From the NCBI GenBank assembly GCA_005778355.1, contig SXON01000006.1, positions 1-64,000 of the forward strand: a stretch of DNA of 64,000 bases, read 5' to 3'. The translations under genes and the position numbers were made by a program. Positions 24,927-33,756 of this stretch are shown here, in pieces. The first letter of the stretch is position 1. Every line of letters starts with the position of its first letter. The notes under the pieces are model-generated. The model did no database searches and had not been told where the DNA came from. It saw nothing but the letters and a program-made list of their open reading frames with translations. This DNA comes from Pseudomonadota bacterium (lineage in GTDB: Bacteria > Myxococcota_A > UBA796 > SXON01).

Positions 24927-26576
24927 ATGTATTTCTTCGCCTTCATCCTTGCGGCTTGCGAGAAGGAAGAAGAAGTCGAGGCCACGGTCGAGGCCGGGAG
25001 CCTCTCCTTGGAAACGCCGGAGCAGGGTGATTTCCTCGAGGCAGGGAGCACGCACGCGCGGGGCACGGCCCAGAATGTCACCTCCCTGACCGTCAACGGC
25101 GCGGCCACCAAGCTCAACGATGGCCATTTCGACACCGAGATCGCCTTGGCGCGCGGCGTCAACGTGGTCGAGGCGGTGGCAGAAACCGAGGGCGCCACCA
25201 CCCTCTACGTGCGCAACGGCGTGCTCGCGGGCGACTACAAGAGCGCCGACGACGAGGTGGAAGACGCGGTGGTGCTCCGCGTGAACGAGGGCGGCCTCCG
25301 TGCCATCGGCGACCTCGCCGAGGAAATGCTGACCAGCGACCTCGTGAACGACTCGCTCACCGGGATGAACCCGGTCTATTCCGACAGCTACGGCGTGTGG
25401 GGCTGGGACGCGGTCACCATCGCCGCCAACGTTGACGGCGTGTACTTCGACGCGCCCAGCTTCGAGTTCGAGCCCCGCGACGGCGTGCTCGAGCTCACCG
25501 CCACCCTGCCCAACTTGTACGTGGACATCTACGCCTGGGGCGAGGCCATCGGTTTCGACTTCGAGAGCGACGTGGCGCTATGGGCTTCCTCCGCCGTGCT
25601 CACCGCCGACGTGGAGATCGACACGCAGGGCGGCAAGCTCGACGTGGAGATCAGCGACACCGCCGTGACGTTGAACGACTTCGGTTACGACACCTCGCTC
25701 CTCCCGGGCGACGTGGAGAGCTACCTCCTCGTGGAAACCATCCGCGACACCATCACCGAGACGCTGGTGGAGCAGATCGACGCCATGGTGCCTGCGCTGC
25801 TTGATGAAACCCTGGCGGGCCTCGACCCGAGCTACGCCACCGAGCTGATGGGCCTCGAAGTGGAGATCGAGTTCGCCTTCGCCGACGCCGAGATCGACCG
25901 CGACGGCCTGCAGCTCGACCTCGACCTCGACGTGTCGGTGCCGCCCACGGGCACCAAGTCCGCGCCCGGCTTCCTCGGCGCCGACATGGGCACCCCCGAG
26001 GTCGACACCGAGGCCGACGTGGCCGGCGCCATCTCCGACGACCTGCTCAACCGGGTGCTGTACGAGGCCTGGGCGGGCGGCCTGCTCGACATGACGCTGT
26101 CCACGAAGGACGGCTCCCTCGAGCCCATCATGCTCGCCCCGCTCGGCGTGACCGAGGGCAGCATCAAGGTGGAAGCGCTGCTGCCCCCCGTGGTGGTGGA
26201 AACGAACGGCGAGCTGCAGGCACAGGTGGGCGAGCTGCTCGTCACCATCGACGCCAAGGGCAGCAAGCTCGGCGATCACGTGCAGGCGAGCGTCAACATC
26301 TTCGTGGGCCTCGAGGTGGAGATCGAGGACGGCGAGCTGGTGTTGTCACTCGGCGAGCCCGAGCTCTCGTTCATGGTCCGCGAGACCAGCCAGCATGTCA
26401 GCAACGAGACGATGACCAACGTGCTGGAAGAAGCGCTCCCCATCGACTCGATCCTCGCGCTCCTCGGCGACTTCGCCTTCCCACTGCCCGAGCTCTACGG
26501 CATCCGCTTCGACAAGGGCACGGCCGAGCGCGACGAGAGCGGGGTGTACACCGGCGTCGAGATCGCGGTGAAGTAG
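24927..26576 (+). CDS. Lipoprotein with repeated beta/amphipathic pattern, possibly BPI/TULIP-like
   Basis: 549 aa. AGGAG lies 7 nt before the ATG; MYFFAFILAAC gives a lipobox Cys at residue 11. Residues 20-100 form a beta-sandwich-like domain. From about 130 on, long alternating hydrophobic/acidic strands and amphipathic helices (LVETIRDTITETLVEQI) recur twice, ending with a segment like LYGIRFDKGTAERDESG. This resembles TULIP/BPI lipid-binding domains, but the resemblance is only a pattern impression. Very acidic. Gap to the upstream gene is 48 bp. Confidence 0.7.
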   Translation: MYFFAFILAACEKEEEVEATVEAGSLSLETPEQGDFLEAGSTHARGTAQNVTSLTVNGAATKLNDGHFDTEIALARGVNVVEAVAETEGATTLYVRNGVLAGDYKSADDEVEDAVVLRVNEGGLRAIGDLAEEMLTSDLVNDSLTGMNPVYSDSYGVWGWDAVTIAANVDGVYFDAPSFEFEPRDGVLELTATLPNLYVDIYAWGEAIGFDFESDVALWASSAVLTADVEIDTQGGKLDVEISDTAVTLNDFGYDTSLLPGDVESYLLVETIRDTITETLVEQIDAMVPALLDETLAGLDPSYATELMGLEVEIEFAFADAEIDRDGLQLDLDLDVSVPPTGTKSAPGFLGADMGTPEVDTEADVAGAISDDLLNRVLYEAWAGGLLDMTLSTKDGSLEPIMLAPLGVTEGSIKVEALLPPVVVETNGELQAQVGELLVTIDAKGSKLGDHVQASVNIFVGLEVEIEDGELVLSLGEPELSFMVRETSQHVSNETMTNVLEEALPIDSILALLGDFAFPLPELYGIRFDKGTAERDESGVYTGVEIAVK

Positions 26577-26580
26577 GGCG

Positions 26581-27552
26581 CTAGTCCTCGCCGGTCTTAC
26601 TCTGGGCGGCGGCCGTGGCCGCCTCGATGCGGCGAGCCAGCGCATCGTCGATCTTGCCGATGACATCGAGCGCCGCGAGGTTTTCCTTCACCTGCTGCGG
26701 CCGCGTGGCGCCGGTGATCACGGTGGAAACGTGGGGGTTGCGGGCACACCACGCGAGCGCGAGCTGCCCGAGCGTGCAGCCGAGCTCCCGCGCGATGGGC
26801 TCGAGCGCCCGGACGGCGTGGATCCGCGCCTTGGTGACACTGCTCTGCAACCAGGAGTATCCCTCGCTGGCGAGTCGTGTGCCGGCCGGGATCTCCTCGT
26901 TGTACTTGCCGGTGAGCACGCCGGAGGCGAGCGGGCTCCACGTGGTGGTGCCCATCCCGAAGTCCTTGTAGAGGGGAGCGTACTCCTCCTCCACGCGCTT
27001 ACGCCAGAAGAGGTTGTACTGGGGTTGTTCCACCGAGGGCGGCGTGAGGCCGAGCCGAGCCGCCACCTCGTGGGCCTCGCGAATACGCTGGGCCGGCCAC
27101 TCGCTGGTGCCCCAGTAGAGCACCTTGCCTTGCATCACCAGGGTGTGCATCGCTCGGACGGTCTCGTCGACCGGGGTGTCGGGATCGGGCCGATGGCAGA
27201 AATAGAGGTCCAGGTAGTCTGTTTGTAGCCGCCGGAGAGCGGCGTGACAGGCCTCGGTGACGTGCTTGCGTGACAAGCCGGTATCGTTGGGGCCGTCGCC
27301 GCCCCAGAACACCTTCGAGGAGATCACGAGGTCGGTGCGGGGCAAGTCCTTGAGCACCCGCCCCACCACGTCCTCCGCCTTGCCCTGCCCGTAGGCCTCG
27401 GCGTTGTCGAAGAAGTTGACCCCGGCCTCGTAGGCGGCGATCAGGCAGGCGCGGGCGTTGTCGTCGGGCACATCGAGCCCGTAGGTTGCCCAGCTGCCAA
27501 TCGAAAACGTGGAAAGTTTGAGGCCGGAACGGCCCATCCGCCGGTAGTTCAT
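26581..27552 (-). CDS. Aldo/keto reductase (KCNAB/YghZ-like)
   Basis: 323 aa, normal length for an NADPH-dependent aldo/keto reductase. The catalytic tetrad is visible: Asp49 (FFDNAEAYG), Tyr54, Lys80 (SSKVFW) and His120 (DLYFCH). C-terminal [18 protein letters not shown] matches the nucleotide-binding end of the K+-channel beta-subunit-like subgroup. No signal peptide, so cytoplasmic. ATG at 27552 overlaps the stop of the CHAP-like lipoprotein gene by 4 nt, an unexpected coupling of a cytoplasmic oxidoreductase to a cell-wall enzyme. Confidence 0.9.
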   Translation of the reverse strand: MNYRRMGRSGLKLSTFSIGSWATYGLDVPDDNARACLIAAYEAGVNFFDNAEAYGQGKAEDVVGRVLKDLPRTDLVISSKVFWGGDGPNDTGLSRKHVTEACHAALRRLQTDYLDLYFCHRPDPDTPVDETVRAMHTLVMQGKVLYWGTSEWPAQRIREAHEVAARLGLTPPSVEQPQYNLFWRKRVEEEYAPLYKDFGMGTTTWSPLASGVLTGKYNEEIPAGTRLASEGYSWLQSSVTKARIHAVRALEPIARELGCTLGQLALAWCARNPHVSTVITGATRPQQVKENLAALDVIGKIDDALARRIEAATAAAQSKTGED

Positions 27553-28778
27553 CGCCAGGCCTCCCAGGTGTCGGGCATCCAGCCACGGGCAGCGTACACC
27601 AGGTTGGGGTCGACATAAGAGCCCGAGCTGCCGAAGTACTCGTGGTTGTAGCCCACACCGTCGGTGCTCGACTGCGTAGACCAGTACTCGAAGCCGACGA
27701 TCTCGCCGCCTTGCTCGAGCCAGTCGACGAAGATGACGTTGTGTCCGCTGCCGGAGTGTCGCCAGAACTGCAGGAAGTCACCGGGCTGGAACTTGTTGTA
27801 GTCGGTGATTTCCTCGCCCACGCCGTAGTTCTCCATCGCGACACTCGGGCCGGGGCCGTCCACCTCGCGCACGAACCAGTCCACGCGGAAGGTGTAGAGA
27901 TCGTCCACCGACATGCCGTTGATCGAGCCGTCGCCGCCCGTGGACTGGTCCACCTCTTCCCAGGCGCGCATGTACACTTCCCAGGTGAGGCCGACGCAGT
28001 AGCAGCGCCCCTCTGGGTCGCCCTCGGCGACGAGCGTGTCGAGGTACCAGATGTCGCGGGTGGTGCCCGCCCAGTCGGAGCCGGACGGCCAGTAGTACCC
28101 GTTGGTCCCGTCTGTCGGGTATGTCTCCAGGTACTTCACCACCAGGTCGTTGAAGGTGGACTCGCTGGGTGTTTCCTCCGGGGTGACGGTCACGCTGATC
28201 TCGTCGGTCGCGGTGCCGCCCACCGCCTGGATCTCGCGGGCATAGCCGGTACCCGAGAAGGTGTAGCTGAGGGTGCCCTCACCATCGCCCTCGGTGTCGA
28301 TTGTGCCAATGCTCCAGCCGTCGGCGATGAGCTCAACCACGCCGACGTCGCTCGACGAGGTGACGGTGAAGGTGACCGGGTTGGCCACCTCGGCACCGTC
28401 GCTCGGCGAGGTAATCGTGACCCAGCTCCCGCCGTCGCTCACCCGCACCGAGAGCGTGTCGCGAGAGAGCTCGTCGCTACCGTCGAGGCCCACGAGTGCC
28501 AGCTCGTACTTGCCCTCGTCGAGGGTGACCACCAGCGAGCCGTCGAGATCGGTCGCGCTCGCCACCGGCTCGTCGTTGGCCAGTAGCTCGACCGAGGTGA
28601 CCGCCTCGCCCACCCGGTAGGACACGGTGAAGGTGCTCGCGACCGTTTCCCCGTTGGCCGGCGCGGTGACCCGCACCGCCTCGGCGCCGCCGAGGTAATC
28701 CTCCTCGTTCCCCGCCTCGGCCTCGTGATTCTTGCCCTCGTTCTCGGGCTCGGGACAGGCTAGCAAGAAGTACAACAT
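27549..28778 (-). CDS. Lipoprotein with two Ig-like domains and a CHAP/amidase-like C-terminus
   Basis: 409 aa. MLYFLLAC gives a lipobox Cys at residue 8; an in-frame TAG four codons upstream fixes the start. An acidic linker is followed by two beta-sandwich domains (about 35-120 and 120-210; both show the TxSPxxGxxV-type opening of bacterial Ig-like repeats). The C-terminal 180 residues contain a Cys in RCYCVGLTWEVY (about 257) and a His in SGHNVIFVDW (about 341) after PGDFLQFW, the Cys/His layout of CHAP or NlpC/P60 peptidoglycan amidases. Probably a periplasmic or surface wall-remodelling enzyme. Confidence 0.75.
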   Translation of the reverse strand: MLYFLLACPEPENEGKNHEAEAGNEEDYLGGAEAVRVTAPANGETVASTFTVSYRVGEAVTSVELLANDEPVASATDLDGSLVVTLDEGKYELALVGLDGSDELSRDTLSVRVSDGGSWVTITSPSDGAEVANPVTFTVTSSSDVGVVELIADGWSIGTIDTEGDGEGTLSYTFSGTGYAREIQAVGGTATDEISVTVTPEETPSESTFNDLVVKYLETYPTDGTNGYYWPSGSDWAGTTRDIWYLDTLVAEGDPEGRCYCVGLTWEVYMRAWEEVDQSTGGDGSINGMSVDDLYTFRVDWFVREVDGPGPSVAMENYGVGEEITDYNKFQPGDFLQFWRHSGSGHNVIFVDWLEQGGEIVGFEYWSTQSSTDGVGYNHEYFGSSGSYVDPNLVYAARGWMPDTWEAWR

Positions 28779-28808
28779 CCGAGCTTGCTAACCGGATAGG
28801 CGCCGACC

Positions 28809-29780
28809 GTGATCCTGCTCCTCGCCTGCACCGACCCCACCGGCACGCGCTACGCGAAGCCGGGCCTCGACAGCGATGAACTTCTCGACACCAGCGACGA
28901 CAGCGCCTGGGTGGAGACCGGTGCGCCGCCCGACAGTGGCGACTCGGGCGGCACCGAGGACACCGAGGACACCGAGGACACCGAGGACACCGACCCAGAG
29001 GCGAGCGGGCCCTGCTACCTCGGGCCCGCGCGCGACCACTCGGTGTGCCTCGACCTGGTGCCCTACGACGCGGGCTGGGGCGCCGACTACGCCTACCCTG
29101 CGCCCTACGGCGGCTCCGAGCAGTACTCGGTGCCGGCCCGCTTCATCGACATCACCGCCTACAGCGCCGAGCTCGAGATCGCGCCGAACTTCGTGCTCGG
29201 CGAGTACCTCTACGACTGGAAGGGACAGTACGGCGTGATGCAGACACACGTGGTGGACTTCATGCAGGACGTCCGCGACGCGATCGGCGGGCCAGTGAGC
29301 GTGAACAGTGGCTACCGCAACCCATCGTACAATGCGAGCGTGGGCGGCGCCGAGTACTCGCGCCACATGTATGGCGACGCCTGCGACATCGACGTGGCCG
29401 ATATGAGCGCCGATGCCTTGGCCGACATCTGCGACGGCCTCGGCGCCGACTACGTGGCCACCTACGATACTGGTCACACGCACTGCGACTGGCGCGACCA
29501 CCCTCTCGACCCGGCCTTCTACGACGTTGATCCCGCCGGTCCCCCGGCGCCGCGGCCCGCCCGTCCGGTGCACACCGCAGCGCTGGTCCGCGAGGGCGAG
29601 GCCTTCACCGCCCCGGCCACCGGCTTCGACGAGGGCGAGCCCGCTCGCCGTTGGACCGCCTACGACGCCGATGGCGCCGTGCTCGCCGAGGGGGAGGGCC
29701 GACAGTTCTCTCCGCCGGCTGGGGCCGCGCGGCTGCGGGTGGTGGTGGGGAGGCAGGTGGTGGTAGAGGAAGGTTTGTGA
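28809..29780 (+). CDS. Peptidase M15-type lipoprotein
   Basis: 323 aa. The start is GTG at 28809 because an in-frame TAG lies at 28797-28799; it gives MILLLAC with the lipobox Cys at residue 7. A linker contains four tandem Glu-Asp-Thr units. The domain at about 145-235 has SGYRNPSYNASVGGAEYSRH, then GDACDID and THCDWRDHP: the zinc ligands His, Asp and His of M15A (VanY/DacC-type) carboxypeptidases. The C-terminal 80 residues form a small beta domain. It overlaps the next gene (GTGA), so it is translationally coupled to the AAA/nuclease-like protein. Confidence 0.8.
   Translation: MILLLACTDPTGTRYAKPGLDSDELLDTSDDSAWVETGAPPDSGDSGGTEDTEDTEDTEDTDPEASGPCYLGPARDHSVCLDLVPYDAGWGADYAYPAPYGGSEQYSVPARFIDITAYSAELEIAPNFVLGEYLYDWKGQYGVMQTHVVDFMQDVRDAIGGPVSVNSGYRNPSYNASVGGAEYSRHMYGDACDIDVADMSADALADICDGLGADYVATYDTGHTHCDWRDHPLDPAFYDVDPAGPPAPRPARPVHTAALVREGEAFTAPATGFDEGEPARRWTAYDADGAVLAEGEGRQFSPPAGAARLRVVVGRQVVVEEGL
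28956..28991 (+). repeat. Tandem 9-nt repeat (GAGGACACC x4)
   Basis: Four perfect head-to-tail copies of GAGGACACC inside the M15 lipoprotein gene encode the acidic Glu-Asp-Thr linker. Copy number is likely to vary by slippage, changing linker length without a frameshift. Confidence 0.85.
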
Positions 29781-31327
29781 AACGCTTCTTCAACACCACC
29801 GGCCCCTGCGACGCGCGCAGGCACTACATGCTGCCCGCGCTGGCACGGTTGCCCGGCGTCGAGTTGTTGATCGAGCGCCAGCAGTACTTCGTGCTCCACG
29901 CGGCGCGCCAGACCGGCAAGACCACCGCCATCGGCGCGCTGGCCGCTGAGCTCCGCGCCCAGGGCATGGTGGCCGTGCATGCCACCCTCGAAGAGAGCCA
30001 GGGCATCGAGGATCTCGCCATGGCGGAGGCCATCTGGTTGCGGGCGCTCCGGGCGGCCAGCGTTGTCCTCCCGGCTGGGCAGAAGGCGCCAGCGCCCACC
30101 GGGGCGCCGACCGGCACCCAACTCAACGACCTGCTGATGACCTGGGCCGCTCAGGTCGCGCCAACCCCCCTACTGGTGTTCCTCGACGAGGCCGACGTCG
30201 TGCGCGGGCCGGTGCTGGTGAGCCTACTCCGCCAACTTCGCGCCGGTTTTCCCTCGCGCCCCGACCACTTCCCCGCCTCGGTGGCCCTCGTCGGCATGCG
30301 CGACCTGCGCGACTACCTCGCGGAGGCCAAGGGCGGTGTGCCCGTCAACCCCGGTTCGCCCTTCAACATCAAAGCCGAGTCGATCACCCTCCAGAACTTC
30401 ACGCACGCCGAGGTCGCGGCGCTGTACGCCCAACACACCGCGGATACCGGGCAAGCCTTCAGTCCGGAGGCGGTGGCGGAGGCCGACCGGCTCACCCGAG
30501 GACAGCCATTCCTGGTGAACGCGCTCGCGAAGATCTGCATCGACAAGCTCGTGCCCGACCGGTCGTGCACCGTGGAAGCGGGGCACATCGCCGGGGCCCG
30601 CGAGCAGCTCATCCTCTCGCGCACCACGCACCTCGACAGCCTGGCCCAGCGCCTGCGCGAGCCGCGCGTGGCGCGGGTGATCGCGCCGATCATCGAGGGC
30701 ACGGGCGCCATCGAGGCCAGCTCCGACGACTTCACCTACTGCATTGATCTCGGCCTCGTCGCGCCGCATGCCCGGCCGCCGGAGATCGCGAATCCCATCT
30801 ACCGGGAGATCATCGCCCGGGAGTTGTCTCTCGTCGTGCAAGACAACCTCCGCCTTCCCGAGCGCCCCTGGAAACGGGCCGACGGCAGCCTGGACACCGC
30901 CGTGCTCGTGGAGAACTTCCTGCAATGGTGGCGCGAGAACTCCGAGTTCGGCGAGCAGAACACGCCCGAGTACTATCGCGAGGCCTTTGTCCACCTCTGC
31001 TTCATGGCCTACCTCCAGCGGGTCGTCAACGGCGGGGGACAGGTTCACCGCGAGTACGCGGCCGGGACCGGTCGCGTCGACCTTTGCGTGGAGATGGGCG
31101 GGCGGCGGGCCGTGGTCGAGCTCAAGCGCGTGCGGGCGGCGGTCGACACGCTCGAGCGCGTCCTGTCCGGCGGCGTGGAGCAGCTCTCGGGCTACCTCGA
31201 TCGGCTCGGCGAGCGCGAAGGGTGGCTCCTGGTGTTCGACCAGCGCCCCGGGCGTACCTGGGACGAGCGACTGTGGTCCGAAGATCGCCAGGTGGGCGGC
31301 CGCGTGTTGCACTTGCGGGGAGCGTAG
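29777..31327 (+). CDS. AAA-like ATPase with C-terminal PD-(D/E)XK nuclease-like domain
   Basis: 516 aa. GTG at 29777 overlaps the M15 stop by 4 nt. The N-terminus MKRFFNTTGPCD..RHYMLP is the conserved opening of a family of archaeo-bacterial P-loop ATPases. Walker A is ARQTGKTT (about 43-50) and Walker B is LLVFLDEADV (about 133-142). A winged-helix-like middle follows. Near residues 428-450, GRVDL and VVELKR provide Asp and ExK of a PD-(D/E)XK fold. Proteins of this architecture are common, often mobile, and poorly understood; a nucleic-acid conflict role is suspected. Coupling to a cell-wall peptidase is odd. Confidence 0.8.
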   Translation: MKRFFNTTGPCDARRHYMLPALARLPGVELLIERQQYFVLHAARQTGKTTAIGALAAELRAQGMVAVHATLEESQGIEDLAMAEAIWLRALRAASVVLPAGQKAPAPTGAPTGTQLNDLLMTWAAQVAPTPLLVFLDEADVVRGPVLVSLLRQLRAGFPSRPDHFPASVALVGMRDLRDYLAEAKGGVPVNPGSPFNIKAESITLQNFTHAEVAALYAQHTADTGQAFSPEAVAEADRLTRGQPFLVNALAKICIDKLVPDRSCTVEAGHIAGAREQLILSRTTHLDSLAQRLREPRVARVIAPIIEGTGAIEASSDDFTYCIDLGLVAPHARPPEIANPIYREIIARELSLVVQDNLRLPERPWKRADGSLDTAVLVENFLQWWRENSEFGEQNTPEYYREAFVHLCFMAYLQRVVNGGGQVHREYAAGTGRVDLCVEMGGRRAVVELKRVRAAVDTLERVLSGGVEQLSGYLDRLGEREGWLLVFDQRPGRTWDERLWSEDRQVGGRVLHLRGA

Positions 31328-31364
31328 GCGGAACCCAGCAAGGCCGCACGCTGTCCCCACACCC

Positions 31365-32255
31365 ATGTTCCTCGACCTGGTGACAGACCCCTTCCTCGAC
31401 TACCTCCCCGGCGACACGCCGGTGGCCAACGGCTTGGTGGCCCCGCTCGGAGACTTCGGGGCTTGCGGCGAGGAGTGCTGGTTTGCTGTCGACGGCGGCA
31501 CGGTGCGGGCCCCGGGCGACGGCGTGCTGCGGGTGGAGGGCACACACCTCGCGGTCGACATCGACTACTTCGAGAATCACCAGCGCAAAAGCGTGACGTT
31601 CTGGGTGGACGGCGCCACGGCAAGCGCGCCGGCGGGCCCCGTGCGCGCCGGCGACCCCATCGCCACAGGCACGCAGATCGAGGCGGGCCTCCTCGGGACG
31701 GTAGAGCCGCTGTCCGACTTCGTGGCCGCGCGACGGGTCCTGCCCGACCCCACCGAGGAGCCCGTGCTCGCGGTGGTGAGCCACGCCGAGCAGGAGCTGC
31801 GCATTTACCGCAACGGAGCGGAGGTGGGTCGCTACGAGGTGGGCTTCGGGCAGGCGGACGGCCCCAAGGAGAAGCGCGGGGACAACCGGACGCCGGTGGG
31901 GCTCTACTACCTGGTACAGAAGTCCACCGGGCCCTTCGATGGCGACTTCGCCGCCTACTACGGTGGTTACTGGATGCGCATCAACTATCCGAACGCCTTT
32001 GACGCCGCGCGCGGCCTCGCGCAGGGGCACGTGGACGAGGCCACCGCAAGCAAGATTAGCAGCCAGTGGCAGAAACGGCAGTGGACACCCCGGGACACGC
32101 GGCTCGGCGGCGGCATCGGCTTCCACGGCTGGGCGAGCGAGTGGAGCGACGAGAGCAGTCGCCGCATGAGCTGGGGCTGCATCGTGCTGCACCTGAGCGA
32201 CGTCGAAGCCATCTACGCGGCGCTCCCCGAGGGGACGATGGTGGTCCTGTTCTGA
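31365..32255 (+). CDS. L,D-transpeptidase (YkuD) with N-terminal M23-like beta domain
   Basis: 296 aa. FHGW (His254) and SWGC (Ser269-Cys272) are the catalytic HG...SxGC motif of YkuD transpeptidases, which form 3-3 crosslinks or attach proteins to peptidoglycan. Residues 30-110 (GGTVRAPGDGVL.., VRAGDPIATG) look like the beta core of M23 endopeptidases without zinc ligands. Neither a signal peptide nor a lipobox is seen after the ATG at 31365, although the substrate is extracytoplasmic. The gene is 37 nt downstream of the AAA/nuclease-like gene. Confidence 0.8.
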   Translation: MFLDLVTDPFLDYLPGDTPVANGLVAPLGDFGACGEECWFAVDGGTVRAPGDGVLRVEGTHLAVDIDYFENHQRKSVTFWVDGATASAPAGPVRAGDPIATGTQIEAGLLGTVEPLSDFVAARRVLPDPTEEPVLAVVSHAEQELRIYRNGAEVGRYEVGFGQADGPKEKRGDNRTPVGLYYLVQKSTGPFDGDFAAYYGGYWMRINYPNAFDAARGLAQGHVDEATASKISSQWQKRQWTPRDTRLGGGIGFHGWASEWSDESSRRMSWGCIVLHLSDVEAIYAALPEGTMVVLF

Positions 32256-32640
32256 GCGCGGCCGTCCCGGCGACTGCGGGCCCGATGCCCGGGCGGGAAG
32301 GGCGCGCGTCGCAAGCCGATGCTAAGCCAACTGGAATCGTCGTGAGCGCAAGATGGCCGAACTGGCACGGGCGTCCACTGCGGAGAGACGGGCTCGGCGA
32401 TCTGACGAGAACGTCGCCAAAAAAGTGACGTTCTTCCGTTACAGGCGGCGTGAGGTCGGCGAGACAGGCCTCCCCTCGGGCGTGCCAATGTCAGTTCGAG
32501 GAGCCGGTGCTTGCGACGATTCCGGTTCGATTGGTAATCGCTCACGACGGAGGCACGACGGGGCCACGTCGACGCCGCGCCCGGTGGCCGACGCCCCAGT
32601 CGGGTCGAGCCGGCGCGACGTCAACGGCCGCGCCACTGCG
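32256..32640. other. Intergenic region with nested inverted repeats
   Basis: 385 bp without a supported gene, between convergent neighbours. GGAATCGTCG (32333-32342) is repeated inverted at 32514-32523. CGTCGTGAGCG (32338-32348) is repeated inverted at 32539-32549. A central AGAACGTC/GACGTTCT stem (32408-32415 and 32427-32434) surrounds an A-rich loop. The segment is less GC-rich than its flanks. It could be a decayed miniature element or a structured RNA. No target-site duplication was identified. Confidence 0.5.
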
Positions 32641-33756
32641 TCAGGGTTGCACCCCCACCGCCCCGGTGATCCCCTCGTAGCTCGATCCCAACGAGAAAAC
32701 CCCCTCGTCGCTCACCTCCGTCCCCGACACGCGCAGCGTGCGGAGACCGGACACCTCGGCCACGAGCACGAGACCATCGAGGTCGCCCCGGGTGATCGAG
32801 GCGCCGCCGCCCGGCAGCTCGGATTGTGACACCCAGCGGGCGCTCGTCCCCCCGTCGGCGTCGATGGCGTACACCGCGTCGCCGTAGCCCGACAACACCA
32901 GCACCAGGTCGCCCGCCGGGACCAGCGCCACCGGGTCTTCCACGTCGATCACCGTGTAGGGATCGAGCTGGTCGTGGGTGTCGACCACCGCCACGCGCGT
33001 GGGGACGCCCGAGAACTCCGAGTAGTCGGCGATGAACAGGTAGTCGCCCACCCAGTGCCCGTCGGTCACGAAGGCCTCGTCGTCGCCGAAGGCATCGACC
33101 CCCGCCACGAACGCCGGTGCGTCCCCCCAGGTCAAGAGCGCCGCGTCGTCACCCTCGGTCGATCCGGGCACCTCCAGGCCCACCAGCACCGCCATGTCCT
33201 CGCGGAGCAGGAGGTCGGCCGGTAGCTTGGCCTCGATCACCCGCTCGGGCGCACCCGGCGTGCCGGTCGCGCAGTCCAATGGCACCCGGTAGATGCCGCC
33301 GCCGTTGTTGGCCCAGTTGCCGTCCACCACCCACGCCACCTCGCCGGTGGGGTCCATCACCACCTTGCTGGCGTAGAAGTCGCCGAAGGCGGGGTCGATC
33401 ACCGTGCCGTCGGCGAGGAATATCCCCAGCGTTCCGTCGTCTTGCACCGCGATCCCGAGCGAGCCGTCCGGCGTGAACACAATCTCGCCCGAGTAGGCGC
33501 GACCCATCTCGAAACGTTCGCCGAGGTCGGTCAGCTCGCCCTCGGCGGAGAGCGACAGGCGCGCGTAGACGTTGGCCTGCCGACCGCCGGGACCGTAGGG
33601 CAAGGACACCAGCACCACCCGCTCGCCGTCGGGGGCCGGCGTGGCGCGGCAGCCCTCGTAGGTGACAGGCTCGCCCGTGTCGGCCGTGTCGCCCGCCTGG
33701 GCGTTGAGCTTGTCGCCGCCTTCTTCCTCGGGGGTGCACGCGAGCCAGATAAACAT
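32641..33756 (-). CDS. Propeller-like lipoprotein
   Basis: 371 aa. ATG at 33756 shares one base with the upstream stop (TGATG). MFIWLAC gives a lipobox Cys at residue 7, followed by an acidic/Thr linker. The rest is repeated four-stranded units of about 45 residues (for example GEIVFTPDGSLGIAVQDDG and VVMDPTGEVAWVVDG), typical of a YncE/NHL-like beta-propeller. No catalytic motif. It is the third gene of the PhoD/sulfatase-fold operon and may act as a binding or sensing partner. Confidence 0.75.
   Translation of the reverse strand: MFIWLACTPEEEGGDKLNAQAGDTADTGEPVTYEGCRATPAPDGERVVLVSLPYGPGGRQANVYARLSLSAEGELTDLGERFEMGRAYSGEIVFTPDGSLGIAVQDDGTLGIFLADGTVIDPAFGDFYASKVVMDPTGEVAWVVDGNWANNGGGIYRVPLDCATGTPGAPERVIEAKLPADLLLREDMAVLVGLEVPGSTEGDDAALLTWGDAPAFVAGVDAFGDDEAFVTDGHWVGDYLFIADYSEFSGVPTRVAVVDTHDQLDPYTVIDVEDPVALVPAGDLVLVLSGYGDAVYAIDADGGTSARWVSQSELPGGGASITRGDLDGLVLVAEVSGLRTLRVSGTEVSDEGVFSLGSSYEGITGAVGVQP

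Noticed and set aside
28761-28790. TAGCAAG/CTTGCTA inverted repeat around the start of the CHAP-like lipoprotein gene
   Set aside because: One arm lies in codons of the short signal peptide; with 7 bp and a 16-nt loop it is too weak to call an operator.
29777-31327. Calling the AAA/PD-(D/E)XK gene a defence system on its own
   Set aside because: The family is widespread, no partner defence gene is adjacent, and the coupling is to cell-wall enzymes, so only the domain architecture is reported.
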